From assembly GCA_001574975.1 (NCBI GenBank), contig KQ965811.1, forward strand, positions 1 through 64,000: a DNA stretch of 64,000 nt, read 5' to 3'. The number at the start of each line of letters is the position of its first letter. Position 1 is the stretch's first letter. Below are positions 1 through 10,949 of this stretch, in pieces. Source of the stretch: Gonapodya prolifera JEL478. Taxonomy: Eukaryota > Monoblepharomycota > Monoblepharidomycetes > Monoblepharidales > Gonapodyaceae. Made by a program: the position numbers and the translations under genes. The notes beneath the pieces are model-generated. The model had not been told where the DNA came from. It ran no database searches and worked only from the letters and a program-made list of their open reading frames with translations.

Positions 1-1315
1 CGCTCGGCGGTACGATCGATCACAAAGCTTGGAAGTGAGACGGAGGCAGGCTGCGGCGGTGTCCAGGTGGGTGTAGGGTGTTCGTGGGTCGTGGAAGACA
101 GGTTGAGGCCCGGGTGGTTGTGGTGGGGCGGTGTGCGAGGAAGCTTGTGAGGCCGGGTTCAGGGGTGACGAGCGAGCTGGTTTTCGCAAGAACTTGTAGT
201 CCCGTTTTGGTGGGGCCGGGGGTGGAGGTGCCTCCGGTTCAGGCGGTGGTGGCGGTGGTGCAGTTGGAGGCGGTTGGAGTTCTCGGAAGGGAACACGGGA
301 GTAGAAGCGCTGGAAGAGGAGGATGGCGAAGTCGGTCGTAGTGCTGGGGCTGGGGGATGAAGAAGGGTGAGCCAATTCGAAGAAACAGCGCGGGGCGACC
401 AAAGGTTTCTCCCAAAGGACAATCATCCATTCCAGCTAGAGCTATCACGGATCCGATATCCGAGATATTGCAGACAATCCATGCCACACGGGACACTCAC
501 AGTTTCAGTGCATGACCGACCCTCCGAACAAATACTGCGGCCTTCCACCTTAACCCGTCCTCCGTCACCCCATTGGTAGCACCTCCCGGCGGATTAATGG
601 AGTCCAGCTGCTCGTGCGTGAAGAGCCATGTGTTCCAGTTCCCTCCATATGGCAGCCGAAGAGAAGCAGGGTCGACTGGTGTCGGGTTCGTCGGCGACGG
701 TGGCGAGGGGTAAGAAAGGGGTACTGGTGCGCTCGAATGGGGATTCTGCGGGCTGCAACGAATGTCGTTCAGGTGGCAGTTCGCAGGGTGGAATTGACCG
801 CGCTCCTGAAGGAACTCAAAATCCTCCCACGTCTCCCGAAGGGTGAAGGGCACTTCCTCCGGTTTGCAAAGCCACTACTCGAGATCTCAATACAACAAGT
901 CATCGAAGCCTGTCTTGCGCCAGATGGACTTTCCGTCTCTTCCGAGCCACGAGACCCTTTGATGCGGTCCGCAGCAACTGCCACACTCACCGACCATCTC
1001 CACCTCGCCTGATGGATTCTCTGTGACTCTGAGCGTAGTGATGAAGGGAGGAGCTGGGGCGATGCGACGATAGGGCAGCCATTTGAATTGGGTTGGACCT
1101 GACCTCTTTTTTGCGGCGAACATGGAGTCAGTCATCGCCAGGCAATCACTTCGCCGACAGGATATCTTGTCTTACCTGAACACTCTTTCGAGTTTGGTAC
1201 CGCCGTTTTGGTGTTCCGGTGAACCTCGCCCTGAAACTTGCCCGACCGACCAATCCTTGCGAAACCGAAAGACTGGGAGTCCGATGGAGGGAAGCCCGGA
1301 GTCTCGCTATTCAGT
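1..1315 (-). CDS. Transcription-type cyclin (cyclin K/T/L-like), C-terminus cut by window edge
   Basis: Four exons can be followed on the minus strand: about 1315-1176, 1098-991, 852-501 (start uncertain) and 343 to the window edge. The third exon carries NWNTWLFTHEQLDS and ends VRRVGHALKL. The fourth continues with DFAILLFQRFYSR, then TAAACLRLTSKLCDRSYRR. This is the order of conserved helices in the first cyclin box of cyclins K, T and L, which partner CDK9/CDK12-type kinases that phosphorylate RNA polymerase II. A proline-rich stretch of roughly 65 residues sits inside the box, where most family members have only a few residues. The first two exons (with FARIGRSGKFQG and PYRRIAPAPPF) join in frame but match nothing I know, and no start codon was fixed. 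The second cyclin box lies outside the window. The cyclin call is firm; the 5' gene model is not. Confidence 0.72.
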
Positions 1316-2336
1316 TTCTATGTATCCTGCAGCGCCTCGGGGTCTCTCGATTGGATAGGGAAGGTCGGATGGCACAGCTGAGTGTTTCAAAAGTGTTGCC
1401 TGAACAGGTCGGACCGAAGCCATTGACGGGTACATTGTGAGAATGTACCGGCGAGAAGTCGAGTTTATTTTCAAATCATTATGAAATTTCAAATATAATA
1501 TTGATTTGGTACTCTGCTTCGTTCGCCGGTTTGGTGTCGGACGGCGGGTAATCAATGGAAAGGGTGTTCGGGTAAAACAACCTTCTCAGATCACCCCCAC
1601 GACGTTTCTCTCCACGCCAAGAATATCGGCTGATGGTGTGCTCACCTTCTACAATAACACTGATACTTCAGTCGGAGTACTTTTACGTTAGAAACACAAA
1701 GTCTAATATACTCGTAACATATTGACCTGTGGTGACCACACGTCTTGCGTAGCTTTTGGATCGCGAACAAAATGCAAACCGCGGATTGCGAATTTCGATT
1801 TCAAATGTCCTCTCATAGACTCAGTCATTTCTTTAACCCCCAATTTTGTGCCTTTTGGCGGACTACAATATAAATCCGAAACTCAGCAATGCCTTAACGA
1901 ATTTGAAACGAAGAACACTCTTTTACTGATGTCGCAAAAAGCAAATGAAAGAATACAAGGCACTACAACTGAAAGGGACGTCTAGAGAGAACTAGATTGA
2001 AGGGGGGCAGAAAGATGGGGATGATAAGTGTACACCGTGACACCACACAAGACCAGAATTCAGAAGAATGTTTCCAGATGGGGTGAAGAAAGAAAAGGAA
2101 AAGGTTGTGGGAAGCCGGGTGACAGGGTCTCTGGCCTGTAATTGCCGTTTCCCTTTGTCAACAAACAAACAAACCAACGCCCGCAATTGATCACACTTGG
2201 TGAGCGTCCACTCCCCAGACAACGTCAGTCATTGAGGTTCGTTTGCATCGCCAAACGAATATGACCAACTCCGCACAACACATCGGCACGTTCTCGCCAC
2301 CCACCCACATCCCCCAAACACATTCCACAAACGTCT
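1316..2336. other. Intergenic, no gene recognised
   Basis: AT-richer stretch with only short, poorly coding reading frames. It would hold the promoter of the minus-strand cyclin gene and the 3' end of the next minus-strand gene. No repeat or RNA gene was seen. Confidence 0.5.
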
Positions 2337-2915
2337 TCAGTTCTTCTTCCCCAACCACCCGGCCACAACAAAACCAAGTCCCACGACCGCCGCAGCACCG
2401 AGAAACATGAGCCACGGGAACCTGAATCCCTTTGGTCCGCGTTTCGACACGGCTCCTCCGGATCCGGACGCTGGTTTCGATGAAGGTTCGGGGAGGGTCT
2501 TGGGCTCGCCCTTCGCTAAGATCACTGGAGATGCGCGGCGCGATTGGACTTCGGCTGAGAGCGCGGTTGGGGCAGTCTTGGGCGTCGACGTGGGTGTGGC
2601 CACAGGGAGCGGGACTGCAACAGGCTGCTTCTCCTCGGCTGGAGCAGTGGCATTCGGCGTTGGGAGTACTGGTTTATTCTTGACAGGAGTGCGTGAAGCT
2701 TCGGCATCGTTATCCGAAGATTTTGCCTTCGAGGGTTCCGTGCTCTTTCCAGTCTCCACCATCCCGTCCTTCTTGACGTCGATGTCTGGCAGAGGAGGAA
2801 GCGAAGAAAGGACCGGACTTCCAACTCCTCCGTTGACGACAGTGGTCGGCACGGGTTTGTGATCGGGTTCGGACGGTTTTACGGTCGCAACATCGGCAGC
2901 GGGGACGGCGAGTAT
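2337..2915 (-). CDS. Orphan 3' exon: disordered linker ending in a C-terminal membrane anchor
   Basis: A 192-codon exon is open from a splice acceptor (gatag, exon start 2915) to a stop at 2337. It is rich in Pro, Ala, Thr, Ser and Lys and ends in one hydrophobic helix (WLMFLGAAAVVGLGFVVAGW) followed by GKKN, as in tail-anchored proteins. No in-frame ATG precedes residue 55 or so, so an upstream exon is needed. The nearest upstream gene is the CBM48 gene. A possible donor at 3233, after codon GAA AAG of that gene, is in phase with this exon, so it may be an alternative last exon of that gene. The donor (GTGGGC) is weak, the intron would be about 320 nt, and a separate gene with an unseen first exon is equally possible. 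Confidence 0.5.
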   Translation of the reverse strand: MLAVPAADVATVKPSEPDHKPVPTTVVNGGVGSPVLSSLPPLPDIDVKKDGMVETGKSTEPSKAKSSDNDAEASRTPVKNKPVLPTPNATAPAEEKQPVAVPLPVATPTSTPKTAPTALSAEVQSRRASPVILAKGEPKTLPEPSSKPASGSGGAVSKRGPKGFRFPWLMFLGAAAVVGLGFVVAGWLGKKN

Positions 2916-3194
2916 CTATCGGGAACAACAAATGTATTCAGATTTCAGAAAGCCAAACAAGATGAAGAAAAGGGCGCCATTGAGATACGGAAGTGTTCTC
3001 CCATCCGCTCCGGCACACCAAACCGTCCTAAACTGGATGGAACTCGAAGCAAAATGTAGGATAGATCGTGAAGCTCGTCCGTCAGTCACGCAGGATGATT
3101 CCTCCACACGCCACTCCTCGCCCCGCCACCGGTCGCAACACAGCTCTCGTTCCCAACCTTCCACCACTCGAAACCGTGAACAGCTCCCACCCCA

Positions 3195-4222
3195 TCACAG
3201 AATCAAGCAGCACGCTCGACTCTTCTTGCCCACCTTTTCGTCGTCGGTCTTTTTGGGAGCCGGAGCCGGGGCCGGGTGACCATTGGCTACTCCATTCGCA
3301 CCCGATCCGTTTGGGACAACAGACCCGTACGAGGGGGGCAGCGAGTCGTTAGCCAGGAGCAAAGCGGTAGATGAGGAGTCATCTTCGACTTTTGGTGCGG
3401 ATTCTACTTTCGCTGGTACAACCGGAGCTTCGGTGGCAACGGGGGAGGGTTCCACGACAGTGGTCACGAGGGACGGTGTTGCTGCACTCGCAGGCACCGA
3501 TGGGGAAGAAGATTCTCCGACGAGCTTGGCGAGGTGATCGTGAGCGAGGAAAGTGGGGTCGAGGGCCTCGCCGGGGTGTGCTGGCGTCACGATGTAGTTG
3601 TTTTTGTTGCCGGCGCCTACGTTGGGGTTTACACGTGAGTGGGTTCGTTCAGATAGTGGAATACGAAGGAATTCACTCGAATACATACCGTCGGTGGAAA
3701 TAGGCATAGAGTCGTCGGTGAGCCCTACAAAAAGTGCAAGGAGAGAGAAAGTTTTGGTTCGTTGTACGGCGGGGAAAGATGGGTACCCAGACTCACACTG
3801 CCCATCGGCAACGTACTTGAACTGTAAGAGAGTGTGGGAAAGACCGAGTCAGTACGGGGGAAGTTGAAACAGACGCAATATCTGAAGATCAGTCCACACT
3901 ACCCCGCACCGCACATCGCCTCAGGCACAACATCACATCCAGCCTTAAACGACTCATCATCACTCATGTATGAAATTCCATCGCATCTGTTCGTGTCGCT
4001 CGTGCGCCACATCGTCGTCCGCCTCTTTCCGTCGCTGTGACTAACCTCAACACGAGAACCCGCCGGGAGTTCCACCCTCGCCAAGAACACGGGTGCCTTT
4101 CCCTCGACAGTTCGTTTCTCCATTGCGACTGATTGACTCCAGTTATCGAAGGTTCCCGTTACGTGAACGGACGCTGGCGACCATGTGGGGTGGAAGAGAA
4201 AGAGATGGGAGTAGGTGGGCAT
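3195..4222 (-). CDS. CBM48 (AMPK-beta glycogen-binding-like) protein, Crp1/Mdg1 type, with C-terminal CaaX box
   Basis: Four exons, 4222-4046, 3821-3797, 3724-3689 and 3616-3195, join without a frame break into 219 residues. Residues about 5-80 form a CBM48 fold: VHVTGTFDNWSQ, a strand ending LPAGSRVE, then FKYVADGQWLTDDS and GNKNNY across the small exons. Fungal relatives are Crp1 and Mdg1; Mdg1 works at the plasma membrane in G-protein pheromone signalling. The rest is low-complexity Ser/Pro/Ala/Val and ends RACCLIL. The last four residues (CLIL) are a CaaX box with final Leu, the type used by geranylgeranyltransferase I. Exons 2 and 3 are only 25 and 36 nt. The start at 4222 is the ATG just before the first strand of the domain. 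Whether the domain still binds glycan is unknown. Confidence 0.85.
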
Positions 4223-4894
4223 CGCGAGGTGTACTGATGGACGCGGTGCTGTGATGGGATGAGGTTTGACGTTCCTCGCGCGATGTACGTGATTGGGAGT
4301 ACGACGGTTACGAATTCGACGCGTTTTCTGGTCACGGGCCCATTCACGAGATGCGCCACGCAGGGCCTTCCCTTCGTTTTCGCCTCGAATTCTTGTCTAA
4401 TTTTATTTTCTTATTGAATTCGTACAGTACATGATGAATGAAGCTGATCCAATTCACTTACGAAGGTCGTGCGGTATCGATTTCCTCTTGAATACGGATA
4501 TTCCTTCATATCTAATTACTCAACCGATATTTTTGCGTTGAAAATATAGCGTCTTTCACTGTGACTTTTCTGCAATCCGCAATCCGCAATGGGACAGGGT
4601 GGGAGGGAACCTTTTGGGGCCGAGGGACACACCCATTTTGTCCAAACCAGGAACATCCCTCGTCTGCCTTCTGATTTCCCGCCGCAAATACATCTCTCCC
4701 TCGTCTGCCTTCTATACCGCTTGACATCGCGCGGCTGCCTTCTGGTGTGACCCCCTGACAGACGCTCATTACGACGTCACGAGGCGCCCGTTCAGGGACG
4801 AACGAAGGACGAAGATCGACAACGCTTTTCGGCACTCAGCGACCTCTCGCTGGTCTTCATTGGCGATACAACGAAATTGTTCAATCCTTTGGGA
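4223..4894. other. Intergenic region between divergent genes
   Basis: About 670 bases lie between the start of the minus-strand CBM48 gene and the plus-strand membrane protein gene, so it should hold both promoters. It contains the short direct repeats listed separately and a (GCAATCC)-type triplication near 4573. No gene was seen. Confidence 0.5.
4657..4746. repeat. Short direct repeats CCCTCGTCTGCCTTCT
   Basis: The 16-base word CCCTCGTCTGCCTTCT occurs at 4657-4672 and again at 4698-4713, 41 bases apart, with a weaker third copy (GGCTGCCTTCTGG) near 4733. It lies in the divergent promoter region and could be a regulatory repeat or chance slippage. Confidence 0.6.
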
Positions 4895-6520
4895 ATGCAG
4901 TGGAAGATGCCCTCAACCACGGGCGAGGAGTCCCATGATCTTCTCCCTCCCCAACGCGGTTTCCCCGTGAAGCGCCCCAAGACATCACCAACGCACGCCT
5001 TCAGCACAGCAATCCAAATAAAACTCCTGCCCTTCCTCTTCCTATTCTGGCAAGCTGAAACAACCTCTGCCCAAACGTTCCAAACGTCTATCGGTGGATG
5101 TCCATGCCAGTCATTTTGTTCCATTGTCGACGCATATTCAACGACGCAGCCACTTTGCCGGACGAATCAGGGATGTGGTGTGCTCATGGACCTGGGAGGC
5201 GGCATCACTTTCTGGGGTGATAACTGCGCAAATGTACGTCGCCGATATGGCATGTGATTCATCAACTAAAAGCAGTACTGCAATCTTTCATAGGTCGACG
5301 TACCAAGTCGCTCCGCAATCGGTTTCGCGGCCCCGTCATCTGTTACCCTCGCATCAGCTAGTTCTACCAATACCTCAAGTTCCCAACAACCAATTGCCCA
5401 ACCTACGGCATTCTCCCTCGAGCTTCCCCCCGTTTTACCTCCCCCAAACCCTCGTTCTGGAGTTCTTTCCAACGTGCATCCCAACACCACAACCTCCGAC
5501 TTCCCAATCGAGCAGCTCCTCACAGCAGCAGGTGCAGTTCTCGCCGTTGTAGCAGCACTCGCAGTTGCATTCGGAATGTGGTACCACCGCGGGTCAAAGA
5601 GCAAGCGCCCCGTCTCACTCTGGGAAGGATCTACTGTGGGACGTAGCTCTGGGGCATCCGGCGTGTTCTCGTTACGACAACAGAGCTCCCGAATGACGTC
5701 CGGTATCAGCGACCCAGACACATTTTTCCAGATCGCTGGCAGGCGACCATGGCCGGTCGACATGCTTCCGTCCCCACATCCCTCGGAAACATCGTTTCAG
5801 ATTTCGCATCTGTGCCTTCCCGGGCCCCCGACGCCGACCGACTCGGTCATGCTCAAGCCCTCCCTGTCCGACGTACTCTCAGGGTCATCGGCAACACTCG
5901 TACCTCCGCCCATACCCACAGTGAGCCACCGCACTCTTTCGCCTACTCGCGGATATCTGCGCAGTGCGGGCAAACGCAACAACCGCGTTCTCGGCGAGCA
6001 TACCCCTCTTCCACCACCACGCCGTTCAGTACCCTCGTCAGCAACTCACTCTCGCCACGCAAGCCAACGTAGCGGGCACAGCGCAGTCCGCAGCATGGTC
6101 CCCAGTGAATTCTCCTACTCCCCACCACTCGAACCGATCGCCTCGTCCGCCTCCGCCGCCGCCTCCTACGCCGACCGTGTCCTGGCAAGCCGGTCCCACA
6201 CACTCGACGACTACAGCCATGCAATGGGCGACGGCGCACACATTCTGGACTTGGACATGTACGTTCAAATGTCCATGTCGCGGACCAGCAGCAGGAAGAC
6301 AGCAGGGGGCGCGTCGATAGGAGCTGCGTCGACCGCGGGGTACAGGGCGTCCGTGGAGACGGAAGAGACCACCGGGGCTGTGGGAAGTTCAGGATGGGCG
6401 TCGTACGAGCCGTCGAGTCGCGGGATGAGTAGGTTCGGGACGCCAGGGTCTACAATATCTGTTGAGAGCGGCGCTCGATCGAGGGGGGATCAATACCAGG
6501 GGCGGTACAATCCTTACTGA
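4895..6520 (+). CDS. Secreted-start single-pass membrane protein with Cys-rich ectodomain and Ser-rich tail
   Basis: Two exons (4895-5233 and 5294-6520, 60-nt intron gtacgt...catag) give 521 residues. A hydrophobic signal-like stretch (LLPFLFLFW) lies near residues 50-60 and is followed by a short Cys-rich segment (GGCPCQSFC, CRTNQGCGV, WGDNCAN). A Ser/Thr/Pro stalk leads to a membrane helix near residues 183-207 (TAAGAVLAVVAALAVAFG). The remaining 310 or so residues are a disordered Ser/Pro/Arg-rich tail. The layout resembles the LRR receptors further right but without visible LRRs. The N-region before the hydrophobic core is long for a signal peptide; ATG 4907 is an alternative start and an upstream exon is possible. 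Family and role unknown. Confidence 0.68.
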
Positions 6521-6934
6521 AGAGTGATGGGCGTGGGCGGTAAAAGATTTGGGGACTTAAGTGACTGGATAATTGTCACTCGTCTTGTGGTAGCGGGTCT
6601 ATCACTCAACAGGACCCACGGGGAATTTTGCTAGAGTTTCTTACGCATAGCGATCTAATTCACGAGTCCCTTACAGGGAAAATAATTGTGTTTATTATCT
6701 TGTAAGAGAGCGATCATATAGGACCTTCTAGTCCGGTTCATTGTACTCAGACGTACAGGTTTTACCTAATCTGACTCCCATCACATTTTGGAACACGCCA
6801 GTAGTCCAACCCAATGAGGGTTATCATGAGTACTTCATCAATGTTTATTTCACATGTCTTTCACCTGAAAACTTCATTTTTCGACATCTCCTAAAACATC
6901 CCCGAACAGACTTCGACATCATCTTCGCCCGCTC
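6521..6934. other. Intergenic, no gene seen
   Basis: AT-richer sequence with no convincing coding frame, 3' of the plus-strand membrane protein gene. Confidence 0.5.
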
Positions 6935-7246
6935 TCACGTCTTTACGGGCCTCTCTCCGGGTGTCACCGGAGTCTCGACTTCCGGTTTTTTCCTTCCTGG
7001 CGCCGTGGGAGTATCGGGCATTTCCCGAGGCGTGGATGGAGTGTGTAGATCAGGAAGTCGTTCCGGGATTTCCGGGTGAGAATGGCAGCGGCTGGAGTGG
7101 TACTTCAGGCTGGGACGCGTTTCCGACACTGGTGGTGAATGCTGAAGCAAGGGGCCGTGCCGAAGGAAGGTTAAAGCTGACGAAGGTGGAATCCAATTGT
7201 GGCACTCGCATCTGCGTATCACGCTGTGGGTCTGTCGCTCAAACAT
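6935..7246 (-). CDS. Possible small Pro/Thr-rich protein (103 aa)
   Basis: A single open frame begins at a true ATG (7246) and ends at 6935. The C-terminal half has a biased, protein-like composition with the phrases PDTPTAPGRKK and ETPVTPGERP, typical of disordered tails. No domain or homologue was recognised and no introns are required. It could instead be the last exon of a longer minus-strand gene, or chance. Confidence 0.3.
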   Translation of the reverse strand: MFERQTHSVIRRCECHNWIPPSSALTFLRHGPLLQHSPPVSETRPSLKYHSSRCHSHPEIPERLPDLHTPSTPREMPDTPTAPGRKKPEVETPVTPGERPVKT

Positions 7247-7679
7247 TGTATTTATTCAAACCTCGTCGGTCGCGATGGGGAAGTGCTCGGTACGGAAGGG
7301 AGCTGATCCTTAACCTGAGCACACGTCATGCTTAATTAAGAGCTTACCAAAATGCAAACCTGGAGTCGCTCACATGTCTTCCTTATATTGTTTGACCCCC
7401 TTCGGTTCGACATTCACTAACAGCGCGTCCTGGGGCCGAGACAATTGAAATGGATTTCGTATTGCAACCATTAGAAGTATATCAAGAAGCACTGGAGAAA
7501 TCTGCTGGAGTTCGTTTGGGTGACGGTGGTGGGCCGCTTACCGGAAAGGGACGTTCCGCCACCGGCTGCATCCCGCACATTTTTGCGCCATTTTCTTGGA
7601 CGCATTCCAATTACAGTCTACGCTTCCTAGACTTCTCCATCCTCCCTCTCTTCGTTTACCCCTCGACTCCGCCCCGCAA

Positions 7680-9078
7680 ATGATTCTCCCATCTCTTGCC
7701 GACTCTGCTCTCTTCGCAGCTGCCGAAGCTGGCTCAATCTCAGGCATCCGCGCTGCCGTCGCTGCCGGCGGTAAACCCAACGATGCTAGAAAAATGGTGA
7801 CACTGTTCGTCGCCTACCAACAGGCGAACGGAGGGACCAAAACTACTTCTGATACGATCGCTGCGGAGAGCGCTCTGGCAACAGCCATCCTCGACGGACG
7901 GGCAGATGTTGTGGCGGCGCTGCTTCAGGCTGGTGAGTTTATGATAGTGCTCGCTGTTCAATGGCATGGAAACGATGGAAGAAGAGCAGTGATTGCTAGT
8001 CCAAATGTTCGGACGTCGGCTCACACCCACCCATTTCCCTTACAGGTGCCGACCCCTCCCGCCCTCTCTCGTGGCAACTCCCCCAAACCCAACTCAAATG
8101 GACCGAGTCCGCCTGGCAAGATCACTGGCCCTCCTGGCGCGCCCACAACTTCCCATCCGCCCTCGACATGGCCGTCTCATGCCAGGGCAAAGTGTTCCGC
8201 AACAAACGCGGCGACCGAATCACGTACAACAACCCACGAGAGCTCACGGACGTCTGCGTAGCTACGGACGTCGTGCCGTCCCGGGACGTTGTCATTGCGC
8301 TTGCCCGAGGAGGTGCTAAAATCACCCAACGTGTCCTCGACCGCGCCCAGGACCTCAAGGACAAGTCTATCGCTCAAATCTTGGAAGCAGCTGTGAAAGC
8401 TGGCGCAGCGGGATCCCTTCCCAACTCTCCCAAACCAGCAACCGCAGTCCCCGTCACCCCCTCCGCACCCTCTCCAACCACTCCTCGTGGTCCCGCCTCT
8501 ACCACATCTCACCCAGCCGACCCAGCACTCCTCACACTCGCCGACCACCTCTCAAAACACATCTCCGCCGCCTCCGGCCCAACCTCATCCGGCGACCCCC
8601 GTCTCCTCTCAGCCCTGCAACTCCTCCTCGCCGACCTGCAACGCTCAGTCGCCGACCAGCACGCGCGACTTGTGGCTGTCGAAGAAGACAGCGCCGTTCT
8701 CATCGCCCGTCTTGAAGCCCTTGAGGTCGGTGGCTCCACGAGCTCGGGACCTTCGAGACCCCGGAGGACCATTCGTGTGAGGGAGGCCTTTTCGGCACGC
8801 AACGCCGACGAGATCGACTTGAACGTGGGCGACGAAATCTTTTGGGGAGAAGGGTACGGTGACGGATGGGGAAATGTCAGTTGGATGTTGCGTCTCTCCA
8901 CCGCGCCGTGATGGTTGACACCACCTTGCACTCGATCCAGGGATACAACCTGTCGACGCTCAGGTCGGGCTTCTTTCCGCTTGCGTACACGACGGCGGTC
9001 AGTTCCTCCGGTTCGCCTGCGCCTGCTGCTCGCGTGGACAGCGCGAGGAAGGTTCCTGCCAGGAGTGGAACCTTCTAG
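7680..9078 (+). CDS. Ankyrin-like repeat and SH3-domain protein
   Basis: Three exons (7680-7932, 8046-8875, 8941-9078) encode 406 residues with all phases consistent. Residues about 5-140 are ankyrin-like: ALFAAAEAGSISGIRAAVAAGG, a helix pair around LDGRADVVAALLQAGADPS, and later SRDVVIALARGGAKI. A Pro/Thr/Ser linker and a helical segment (LLADLQRSVADQHARLVAVEED) follow. The C-terminus is an SH3 domain split by the last intron: VREAFSARNADEIDLNVGDE, the Trp of GDGWGN, then LRSGFFPLAYT, corresponding to the ALYDY, DELSF, W and GLFPxNYV elements. Such proteins are cytoplasmic adaptors that dock proline-rich partners, often in actin or signalling contexts; the partner here is unknown. Start 7680 is the first ATG in frame; a stop lies close upstream of the ankyrin segment only in other frames. 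Confidence 0.82.
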
Positions 9079-10316
9079 AAACGCCGGCTTCACCGGGGTG
9101 GACGATATTTTCTGAAAAAGTTATAATATCGCTGCAATGTTGGTTATGTTACGATGCAATACTACAGATATTTTGGAACGACTTTCGTGTTATAACCGCA
9201 CAACAAGTCTTTGAAGAGATCGGTGCAGTGATCTGCACAGTAAGAGGGCGCCTTCGTTGGTGTTGCTGGGAGAGCGACGCGGTCAAGCCAGGAGCGCGGA
9301 ATCGCCAATGAATGTGCATGTTGAGGATGGTCGCAGCGCGATATCGCAACAATCACATCACCGAGTTCTGAACCGCAAATCCGGCTTAATGCGCTCAAGA
9401 CACACTACCAAGGTCCTCCGACAACTCACGCCCCAACCCTCGCCGTTCAAGTTCCATATTGCGATGTACGCTAGGTCGGCCTTCATCCAGCGCAGGGGAT
9501 ATGAGTTGGTCAGTAGGCGACCGTCACATGATGAGATTGACGAGCTGTGAACTTTCTCCATGTAGAAGATGCACTTTCGGTCGACCGGTGAAGACGGTCC
9601 ACGTCGCGACCGTGGGATGGCTCGAATGAAGTATACTGGGCGGGGATCCATTCGCCATCCACCGGAGCGGAACAGTCAGTGACAGGCATCACGAGCTATA
9701 TCATTTTCTACACCTGTTTCGGTAATGCGGTGCGGAGTTTTTCATTGACTAATAACAAGTCTAACTCGAAAGATACGTTGCGCACCCGAATTCCATCCAA
9801 TCCTGTGCGCACCCCACCAAGATGAATCGTATCGATACCATAGAAGAACGTTCGGCCATCCAAGCTCACATGGCGAAGCTTACCTTACTCCAGCTTGCTG
9901 TCCAAATTGACCATGGACTAATGCGGATCCAACCAGCAAACTCTTGCACGCTTATCTGCCACGAATACCACCTGTTCTTTCTGGGACTACTCATCGAGAT
10001 AGCAACAGGCATGGATGGACCTTTCAGGCATAGAACGGGTGAATCCCTTCCCCTGAACAATATTGACACCAGGCATTGCGACAATGATAATGGTGGTTTT
10101 AGTACTCCAGCAAAAGCACAGCAACTATTGGTCGTTATCGCAGGCTCCCCCGCTGGCCTGCATCTCGTGGATGCGGTTCGTTCCAACGTCAAGATACTTC
10201 GTTCCTCGTTCGCAGCAACAGGGGTTGGAGAGCCCAGGATTGATTTTGATGTCATAAAGCATTCGTCATAAAGCATTCGTCGTATTTATATACGTCGCTG
10301 CTCATGCTGGTCAAAT
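9079..10316. other. No confident gene; minus-strand segment resembling the 15.2 kb locus
   Basis: Open frames here are weakly protein-like on both strands. On the minus strand, about 10085-10020 (ACCATTATCATTGTC ... GGGGAAGGGATTCACCCG) aligns by eye with about 15230-15165 (ACCATTCTCGTGATA ... GGGGAAGGGACTGACCCG), and the similarity extends patchily to each side. This may be a decayed relative of the 14.7-15.2 kb gene region or a shared dispersed repeat. Confidence 0.35.
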
Positions 10317-10937
10317 GTGTCTAGGACCACGTTGGGCGTTTGTGGAAGTTGCAGCCATCAGTCGTGGACAAATCTTTGCGAAGTGGCAATGCTCATGGAA
10401 ACATATCGCACGACCTGTAAAGACCATGAGTGCAAAGAATTTGTGGCGAAATTGACCTGGACAGTCCTGAACTGCATGCGAGCTATGATAAGTGCCGGAA
10501 ATACCATCAACGAATTTGATGTTGAAAACCAGAAGCTGAATAACTTGAGCGTTTTATCACCGGATCGCTTCTGGAAAGAAGTTGGAATACGACGAATGAA
10601 CGCTCCCGTGGACACTGTTTTTGTAGCAGAGACTCCGCAAGATCATGTGGTCATTTGGCTGCAAATGTCGAAGACGGACGCAATCGGTTCAGCGCTTGTT
10701 CTTGCGCCAAACAAAACTTCTTCAGGAATAAAACCACATGAACTTGTTCAAAGAATCGATGATATTGCGATCAATGTAGATCCTGATTTTGATGTGTATA
10801 TCATCGCCTCGGGCGAGAAAATAATGAGACAACCCAGAATGTGCGCCGACGTCAACAGGTGTGCAGGGTCTCACGTCAGGGCTTGGACGCACTGGTGGTA
10901 TTACAATGGCACCCTCATCAGTATCCCCAGGTCTTAG
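10317..10937 (+). CDS. Hypothetical protein, doubtful
   Basis: A 206-codon frame with a balanced, globular-looking composition (for example FVAKLTWTVLNCMRAM, DRFWKEVGIRRMNAPVDTVF, VQRIDDIAINVDPDFDVYI). No family was recognised. The first codon of the frame is not ATG; the first in-frame ATG is near 10390. A Gly/Ala/Gln-rich frame overlaps its 3' end (10861-11319), and the two might be parts of one spliced or frame-shifted gene, but I found no acceptable splice pair. Confidence 0.35.
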   Translation: MSRTTLGVCGSCSHQSWTNLCEVAMLMETYRTTCKDHECKEFVAKLTWTVLNCMRAMISAGNTINEFDVENQKLNNLSVLSPDRFWKEVGIRRMNAPVDTVFVAETPQDHVVIWLQMSKTDAIGSALVLAPNKTSSGIKPHELVQRIDDIAINVDPDFDVYIIASGEKIMRQPRMCADVNRCAGSHVRAWTHWWYYNGTLISIPRS

Positions 10938-10949
10938 CGTGGGATTTGG

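Noticed and set aside
853-990. Nineteen-base intron (gtattgagatctcgagtag) in the cyclin gene
   Set aside because: Phases on its two sides do not agree, so it cannot restore the reading frame; the border was left unresolved.
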